Positions 31,645 through 36,072 of a stretch of DNA of 36,072 nucleotides are shown here, in pieces. The notes beneath the pieces are model-generated. The model did not search any database, was not told where the DNA came from, and worked only from the letters and a program-made list of their open reading frames with translations. The DNA is from JACPXH01 sp964409225. GTDB lineage: Bacteria > Patescibacteriota > Minisyncoccia > JACPXH01. The stretch's first letter is position 1. The number at the start of each line of letters is the position of its first letter. Made by a program: the position numbers and the translations under genes. The DNA lies in the NCBI GenBank assembly GCA_964409225.1, contig CAYPCM010000006.1, positions 1 through 36,072 of the forward strand, in the 5' to 3' direction.

Positions 31645-31699
31645 GCGCCCGCCCAATGAGACGAAATCTCGTCTTGGGCGGGCGCAAATCTTATTTTCT
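31645..31699. terminator. Hairpin terminator between convergent genes
   Basis: GCGCCCGCCCAA (31645-31656) pairs with TTGGGCGGGCGC (31674-31685), with further pairing inside, then AAATCTTATTTTCT. It follows the plus-strand membrane gene by 27 bp and abuts the 3' end of def on the other strand. The tail matches that of the hairpin at 65-100. Confidence 0.75.
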
Positions 31700-32206
31700 C
31701 GTCGTATACTTCTTTACCTTTTCAGTAAATAGGTGCCCCTCAAGATGATCCATCTCGTGCTGGAGCACGTGGGCGAACAGTCCCTTGGCGCGCACGCGGA
31801 AGCGCCGACCGTTCTGATTAAAGGCTTTGAGCGTAACATTCTCCCATCGAGGGACCAACCCGAACACGCCCGGAACAGACAGACACCCCTCCTCGAGCAG
31901 TACGACATCGCCGCTTCGCCGGACTATTTCCGGGTTGATGTAGACGGCCGGAACTTGCTTCGTGAACCACCGCGCCCAACGAGAGTGTTTCTTGAGATCG
32001 GCCTCAATCAGTTCTCGATCCACCACGAAAATCTTCAGCGCCTGCCCCACCTGCGGCGCCGCCAGCCCCACGCCTTCGCGCAGCCGCATGGTTTTTTGCA
32101 TCTCCGCTATGAGCTGCTTAATTTCCGGAGCAATGGACTCCGGCACCTCGCGAGAGGGCTCATGGAGAACTGAATCATTTTTTGAAACGAGAGATAGAGA
32201 TTTCAT
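31691..32206 (-). CDS. def: Peptide deformylase
   Basis: Removes the formyl group from nascent proteins; it is the partner step to Fmt. All three family motifs are present: GVGLAAPQ (45-52), EGCLS (106-110) with the metal ligand C108, and QHEMDH (149-154) with H150, E151 and H154. The length of 171 aa is typical. An insertion at about 68-84 (EADLKKHSRWARWFTKQ) lengthens the loop between the first two motifs. It lies 24 bp downstream of priA on the same strand, so priA-def form an operon in the order common in bacteria. Confidence 0.96.
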   Translation of the reverse strand: MKSLSLVSKNDSVLHEPSREVPESIAPEIKQLIAEMQKTMRLREGVGLAAPQVGQALKIFVVDRELIEADLKKHSRWARWFTKQVPAVYINPEIVRRSGDVVLLEEGCLSVPGVFGLVPRWENVTLKAFNQNGRRFRVRAKGLFAHVLQHEMDHLEGHLFTEKVKKYTTRK

Positions 32207-32230
32207 ACAATGACCAAATTCTGGTTTCGT

Positions 32231-34156
32231 TTACAAAATCGAATCCGGATGCACGTCCACAACCCATTCTCTCGGCACAAAGCTTAAGATTGTGTTGCGG
32301 GCCTTGAGCGATGTGAGCCGCGACTGAACCACTATGTTCCAGACGTATTTACTTCTTTCTTTGGCAATAAAGGCCGGGGCAGGGCCGAGGAGGGCTACGC
32401 GCTCGCTCGCTTTTGCCTTTTCAATAAGAGACGAGAGCCGCGCCGCCAGTTTAACTGCTTCAGTTTGCGCTTCGGTCGCATCCCGATGCCGGAACGTAAG
32501 CTTGATAAGCTCGGAGAACGGCGGAAAGCGAAGGGCGCGCCGCTCGGCAAGCTCGGCCGCGTAAAAGGCCTCTGGGGGGCGTTTCAGAGCTTCAAGAAAC
32601 GGTTGGTCAGACAGGTAGGTTTGGATCACCACCTCGTGAGACATAACCCCCAGCATGCGAATCAGCTGCCACAGCCGCTCTTGAACCCGATAGTCGGGAA
32701 ATGACAAGAGCGCATCCAACACCACAATACCAAGGAGCGGCGCCTTCGAGAAGGTCCGCCAGCGTAACGCCAGCGCAAGCTGGGTGGCCACAAGGATATC
32801 GGTGTCGCCGCTTACAAACTTCTCGATAGTCCCGCTCACCTCGCGGCTCGTGGGCGAGGCGTCTGTATCGAGCCGCGCCACTCGTGCGGCTGGCCATAAC
32901 TTTTTTGCTTCCGCCTCCACGCGTTCAGTGCCCGCGCCAAGCGCGCGCAATTCATGGCTGCGGCAGTGCGGACAGGTCTCTGGCACTTGCCGACGCGTGT
33001 CGCAATGATGACAGACAAGCACATTCCCAGCCACACCTGCGCGCAAGAAACCGCGGTGCTGCACCATGGTCGCGCTGCACCGCGGACACCCCACGACTGT
33101 CCCGCAATCGCGGCATAGCACTACCGGCGCCGTGCCTCGGCGGTTGATAAAAAGCAAAACCGGCCGCTTCATGGCGAGCGCATCCGCGACGCGCTCCTGC
33201 AACGATCGGCTTAACGGCGAGTCGATGCCTGCACGACGCTCCGCCCTGAGATCGACGATGGTCGGCGTGAGCGCCCGTCCTGCGTCTGCGTCCGGACCCT
33301 CCAGTTTGAGTCGCCCACGCCTCGCCCGCAGCATTATGGTACTCGTGGGGGTGAACGAACCAAACACGAGCTGTGCGCCGAAGAGCTCAGCTAATTTTTC
33401 CGCCACTTCGCGCGTGTCATACCGAGGGCTTTGATCCCACGATTTGTAGGCGTTCGCCTCTTCGTCATCAACTATAATAAGCCCGAGTTTTTGAAACGGC
33501 AAAAACATGGCCGACCGAGTGCCCAATACCACGAACGCCCCGCCGCCAGCCACCCGCTGCCACACCGTTCGCGCTGCCCTCGCGCTCAATGCGGAAGAAT
33601 AGATCGCATGGGAGATGCATTCCCGCTCGAGCCACTCACGCCAATATGATTCGCCCGTCTGATCAGGCACTAGCCATAACACTTGCATGCCTCTGTCCAA
33701 CGCGCGCTCAACTGCCGCACGGTACTCTCCGCTACGATCTGCCTTCCAGACAAGCCGGGGCACACCCGCGCCGCCGTTCGAACCCACCAACACACTAGGA
33801 ATAGCCAGTGGTTTTTTAAAAGCCGGGGGAGTCAATACGGCTTTGAACGCATGCCCAAACGGAGTCCAATAATACTTTGCCACCCAGCGGGCGAGCTCGA
33901 GTTGCCGAGGCGTTACGACTGGTTCGGCCGAGAGTACTTTGGAGACATTGCGCAGGGTATACCGCGCTGACTTACGAACCGCTGCTTTTGAGTGCACCAG
34001 GAGAGTGCTGGCCAGCACGATTCCCGCCACGGTCCGACGGTTCAACGAAATCTCAACTAACGCACCCTTAGGCAAATCTGACGTGCTGAAATAATCCAAC
34101 ACTTGCTCGTGTGGCAAAGGAATGGTGGTGAGCGGCGCCACTCGCAGAATATACAT
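32231..34156 (-). CDS. priA: PriA-like primosomal protein with degenerate helicase motifs
   Basis: 641 aa from ATG 34156; a TTG at 34165 is less likely. PriA restarts stalled replication forks. The N-terminal DNA-binding domain and the zinc region are preserved: INRRGTAPVVLCRDCG, CPRC, CHHCDTRRQVPETCPHC (eight cysteines). GAGTERVEAEAKKLWP and a FPDYRVQERLWQL segment are also kept. The ATPase motifs are altered. Where Walker A (GxTGSGKT) is expected the sequence reads KADRSGEYRAAVERAL. Motif II DEEH reads DDEEANAYKSWDQSPRYD, and motif VI (AGRAGR) reads IRMLGVMSHE. ATP hydrolysis is therefore unlikely, and a structural role in primosome assembly is inferred. The gene heads the priA-def pair. 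Confidence 0.9.
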   Translation of the reverse strand: MYILRVAPLTTIPLPHEQVLDYFSTSDLPKGALVEISLNRRTVAGIVLASTLLVHSKAAVRKSARYTLRNVSKVLSAEPVVTPRQLELARWVAKYYWTPFGHAFKAVLTPPAFKKPLAIPSVLVGSNGGAGVPRLVWKADRSGEYRAAVERALDRGMQVLWLVPDQTGESYWREWLERECISHAIYSSALSARAARTVWQRVAGGGAFVVLGTRSAMFLPFQKLGLIIVDDEEANAYKSWDQSPRYDTREVAEKLAELFGAQLVFGSFTPTSTIMLRARRGRLKLEGPDADAGRALTPTIVDLRAERRAGIDSPLSRSLQERVADALAMKRPVLLFINRRGTAPVVLCRDCGTVVGCPRCSATMVQHRGFLRAGVAGNVLVCHHCDTRRQVPETCPHCRSHELRALGAGTERVEAEAKKLWPAARVARLDTDASPTSREVSGTIEKFVSGDTDILVATQLALALRWRTFSKAPLLGIVVLDALLSFPDYRVQERLWQLIRMLGVMSHEVVIQTYLSDQPFLEALKRPPEAFYAAELAERRALRFPPFSELIKLTFRHRDATEAQTEAVKLAARLSSLIEKAKASERVALLGPAPAFIAKERSKYVWNIVVQSRLTSLKARNTILSFVPREWVVDVHPDSIL

Positions 34157-34286
34157 GCACTTCAAAATTCGAATGTCGAATTTCTAAACAAATCCTAAAT
34201 TTCAAAACCCAAAAACGTTTTTGGAATTTTTAGTTTATTCATTCTTTGAGAATTTAGGATTTAGGGTTTAGAATTTCATTGGATAT
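34157..34286. repeat. A/T-word inverted repeat between divergent priA and ligase genes
   Basis: AAATCCTAAATTTC and CCCAAAAACG on the left face CGTTTTTGG and GAATTTAGGATTT on the right, with GGGTTTAGAATTTC at the end. It occupies the entire space between the two divergent starts, so it must include both promoters. Confidence 0.6.
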
Positions 34287-34832
34287 ATGCTACACCGCCT
34301 TTTCTTTTCGATAAACATACCGGACGACATCCGACAAGAGCTCGCCCGGTACCAAAAACGCTGGCGCCGGTATCCGGTGCGCTGGACCAAACCGGAAAAC
34401 CTGCACTTCACAGTACTATTCGTCGGAAACGTTTCTGATGATGCGCTCGGTGCGGTCGAAAGGGCCGGAGCCGCGGCAGTGGCCGGCGAGCATAGCTTTA
34501 CCATCCATCTTACCAAAGTCATGCTGGTTCCGTCGCATCGGCCGGCAACGATGGTCTGGGCCGTTGGCGAAAGCGAAGAGTCGCCAAGACGCATTGCCGA
34601 ATGCTTGACGCGCCAGCTGGCCGCGACAAATGTTGGCCATAGAGAGTCAAAACCGTTTTCATTGCACCTCACCCTCGGCCGCGCCAAAGGGCCGCACCTC
34701 AAGGGCGTACCGATAAACGCCGAACTAAACCTCGAGTTCGCGGCGACCGCGCTTGATCTCATGGAAAGCGTGCTTGGCCCCAACGGCCCGACATACACAA
34801 CCTTACATTCCTTTTCGCTCGTAAACCCCTGA
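34287..34832 (+). CDS. thpR: 2'-5' RNA ligase / 2',3'-cyclic phosphodiesterase
   Basis: 181 aa, 2H phosphoesterase superfamily. Both HxT motifs are present: HFT at 40-42 within ENLHFTVLFVGNV, and HLT at 127-129 within KPFSLHLTLGRAKG. The start LHRLFFSINIPDDIR is typical for the ThpR/LigT family. These enzymes open 2',3'-cyclic phosphates or join tRNA halves in vitro; the in vivo role is unclear. It is divergent from priA across an A/T-word repeat. Confidence 0.93.
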   Translation: MLHRLFFSINIPDDIRQELARYQKRWRRYPVRWTKPENLHFTVLFVGNVSDDALGAVERAGAAAVAGEHSFTIHLTKVMLVPSHRPATMVWAVGESEESPRRIAECLTRQLAATNVGHRESKPFSLHLTLGRAKGPHLKGVPINAELNLEFAATALDLMESVLGPNGPTYTTLHSFSLVNP

Positions 34833-34911
34833 CGACCATTCTCGGCATACGCATCGACGCCCTGTCCCGCACCGATTGCTTCGGCACTGATTCCGTGCGA
34901 TAGTAAAACAT

Positions 34912-35058
34912 ATGAAAGATCACGCGAAAGTTGGAAACCGCCAAGGCCGGCCAGGGTACCGAACGCCGGCCGCGTTCCGCTACCGGAAACACCTCGACAC
35001 GCTCCGCCGCAAATCGCGCCAAAACACGCGGCTCGCACCGCCATGCCGCCGAGCGTAA
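34912..35058 (+). CDS. Possible small basic protein, 48 aa
   Basis: MKDHAKVGNRQGRPGY...FRYRKHLDTLRRKSRQNTRL, ending CRRA. About a third of the residues are Arg or Lys, which recalls the 50-aa protein at 14635 in type but not clearly in sequence. No good Shine-Dalgarno is seen; GATAGTAAA upstream could be a weak -10 for a leaderless message. Its end overlaps the start of the GT2 gene by 16 bp. It may be real or fortuitous. Confidence 0.35.
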   Translation: MKDHAKVGNRQGRPGYRTPAAFRYRKHLDTLRRKSRQNTRLAPPCRRA

Positions 35059-36002
35059 CCATCCTCATTCTCAACTGGAACGGCGGGCCGGATACCGTTA
35101 CGTGCCTTGATTCGCTCAAAGAACTCCGGTATCCGAATTTCCGCGTAATCGTGCTTGATAACGCGTCAAGCGACAATTCGGGGGAGCTTTTTGCGAAGTA
35201 CCCCAAACCGGACTACCCGCTCGAATTCATTCAAACCGGCGCGAACCTTGGCTTTGGCGGCGGCAACAACGTGGGCTTGAGGAAAGCGCTCGCCGAGGGG
35301 ACCGATTATGTGTGGCTCTTGAACAACGACTCTGCGGTAACGCCCGAGTCGCTGAACACGCTTATTGTGGCGGCTGAATCAGACCCTGCAATCGGTATTG
35401 CCGGTCCGCTTACGCTCACCATGGACGAGCCGCCGCAGGTTTGGTTTGCCGGCGGCACGTTCAACTGGCTCAAAACGCGCGGGGTCCACCCATGGTATGG
35501 AGAAAACCCCAGATCAATATTCCTCGAGCCGAGTCGAGGGGAAGGAGCGTCAGCCCTTCGACAAGCTCGGGGCATACCGCAACGCCCTATGGACGTAGAT
35601 TACATTACCGGCGGTATCATGCTGATAAAACGCGCCGTGTTCGACGACATTGGCCTGCTTCCAGGAGACTATTTTCTCTACTACGAAGATGCTGATTTCA
35701 ACACCCGCGCCGCAAAACAGAGTTGGCGGCGCATACTCGTGCCGCAGGCAGTTGTCTACCACAAGGGGTCTGCTTCAGCCAAAGCCGGCTCGCCCAACTA
35801 TCAATACTACCATTTGCGCAACGGTCTCATGTTCTCATGGCGCCACGGCCCCTCGCGGGTGCTCACAGTGGCGGCAAGTTTGTGGCTCGCCGCCAAAGAA
35901 CTCGTCAAAATCATCATCGGCTACCATCGCGAGCGAAGTATCGGCGGCCTGCACGGCGTGATTGATTTTTGGCGGGGGAACACGGGAGCCAGAAAAGCAT
36001 GA
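35043..36002 (+). CDS. GT2-family glycosyltransferase, rhamnosyltransferase-like
   Basis: 319 aa, GT-A fold. It begins VTILILNWNGGPDTVTCLDSL and has VIVLDNASSDNSGE for nucleotide-sugar binding. The metal-binding DxD-like motif is LLNNDSAV (D96), and the acceptor region is DYITGGIMLIKRAVFDDIG, FLYYEDADFNTRA with the ED catalytic pair. The C-terminal region is amphipathic and may touch the membrane. Residues about 161-182 (EPSRGEGASALRQARGIPQRP) coincide with palindromic repeat sequence (35522-35572) and interrupt a loop just before the conserved DYITGG. The next gene begins at the stop codon (ATGA overlap). Confidence 0.9.
   Translation: MPPSVTILILNWNGGPDTVTCLDSLKELRYPNFRVIVLDNASSDNSGELFAKYPKPDYPLEFIQTGANLGFGGGNNVGLRKALAEGTDYVWLLNNDSAVTPESLNTLIVAAESDPAIGIAGPLTLTMDEPPQVWFAGGTFNWLKTRGVHPWYGENPRSIFLEPSRGEGASALRQARGIPQRPMDVDYITGGIMLIKRAVFDDIGLLPGDYFLYYEDADFNTRAAKQSWRRILVPQAVVYHKGSASAKAGSPNYQYYHLRNGLMFSWRHGPSRVLTVAASLWLAAKELVKIIIGYHRERSIGGLHGVIDFWRGNTGARKA
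35522..35572. repeat. Probable in-frame REP-like palindrome in the GT2 gene
   Basis: CCTCGA-gccgag-TCGAGG (35522-35539) is followed by CCCTTCGACAAGCTCGGGG (35554-35572), a further copy of the GAGCTTGTCGA family. The frame stays open, giving the low-complexity SRGEGASALRQARG segment. The exact ends of the insertion cannot be set without homologues. Confidence 0.65.
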
Positions 36003-36072
36003 AGTCATCTTCTATTGATCCTCAAGAAGTCCAGCGCCAGGTTGTTTTGGCGCTCGTCCTCGAGCCGCTTGC
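35999..36072 (+). CDS. Start of a further gene, truncated by the window end
   Basis: ATG 35999 overlaps the GT2 stop (ATGA), a typical coupled-translation arrangement. The 24 visible codons read MKSSSIDPQEVQRQVVLALVLEPL, a helical, non-secreted start. The frame is open to the end of the window. Too short to assign a family. Confidence 0.55.
   Translation, partial: MKSSSIDPQEVQRQVVLALVLEPL

Overview
The window looks like a chromosomal piece of a Patescibacteria/CPR bacterium, most like a moderately high-GC Parcubacteria lineage. The reasons are the compact housekeeping proteins, among them a short DnaX and a PriA whose helicase motifs have decayed. Others are the coupling-type ATPase without other conjugation genes, the huge FN3/LamG surface protein, several small lineage-type proteins, and intergenic DNA crowded with palindromic repeats. 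It is a metagenome-style assembly: a 100-N gap at 3836-3935 is flanked by two identical 55-bp ends. No rRNA and no CRISPR array are present. Nothing was searched against databases; family names come from motifs read in the translations.

Layout. 1-4041: terminator hairpin, a 38-bp palindrome, and two polytopic GT39/PMT-like glycosyltransferases on the minus strand; the second is split by the artefactual gap. 4269-7231: a small coiled-coil protein and a membrane-anchored HerA/TraD-type ATPase. 7348-10892: small membrane and unknown proteins plus a GtrA-family protein. 11039-11852: a PaaX/Cas2-like gene on the minus strand, bracketed by two identical perfect 38-bp palindromes. 11939-14183: dnaX, tRNA-Gln(UUG), an AbrB-type protein and a LUD-domain protein. 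14320-16047: a small membrane protein, a 50-aa basic protein with a very good promoter, a DsbA-like thiol oxidoreductase and a membrane-anchored DUF5666-like protein. 16053-22931: a 2292-aa secreted protein of about 17 FN3-like modules with two LamG domains and one PA14-like domain nested inside them. 22981-29084: a DUF5666-like secreted protein, a MITE-like element, a flippase-like protein, an alpha/beta hydrolase, two GT4 glycosyltransferases, a GIY-YIG nuclease and a PAP2-type phosphatase, which together suggest a glycolipid or cell-surface locus. 29155-30063: an unknown 102-aa protein, then an excellent sigma70 promoter, then about 500 nt of strongly structured non-coding sequence with a tRNA-like module and a terminator; the whole is bracketed by two more 38-bp palindromes. 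30110-34156: fmt, an inserted membrane-protein gene, def and priA. 34287-36072: ThpR-like RNA ligase/phosphodiesterase, a small basic ORF, a GT2 glycosyltransferase and the start of one more gene.

The most interesting signals are four. First, a six-copy 38-bp palindrome family, two copies of which exactly bracket a Cas2-fold (PaaX-like) gene. This is the layout expected of a REP/RAYT-like system with a different enzyme. Second, a candidate tRNA-like structured ncRNA lying between two more copies. Third, palindromic repeats sitting in frame inside at least three or four protein genes (fmt, a GT4, an alpha/beta hydrolase, probably a GT2), comparable to Rickettsia palindromic elements. Fourth, a PriA that appears to have lost Walker A, DEEH and motif VI.
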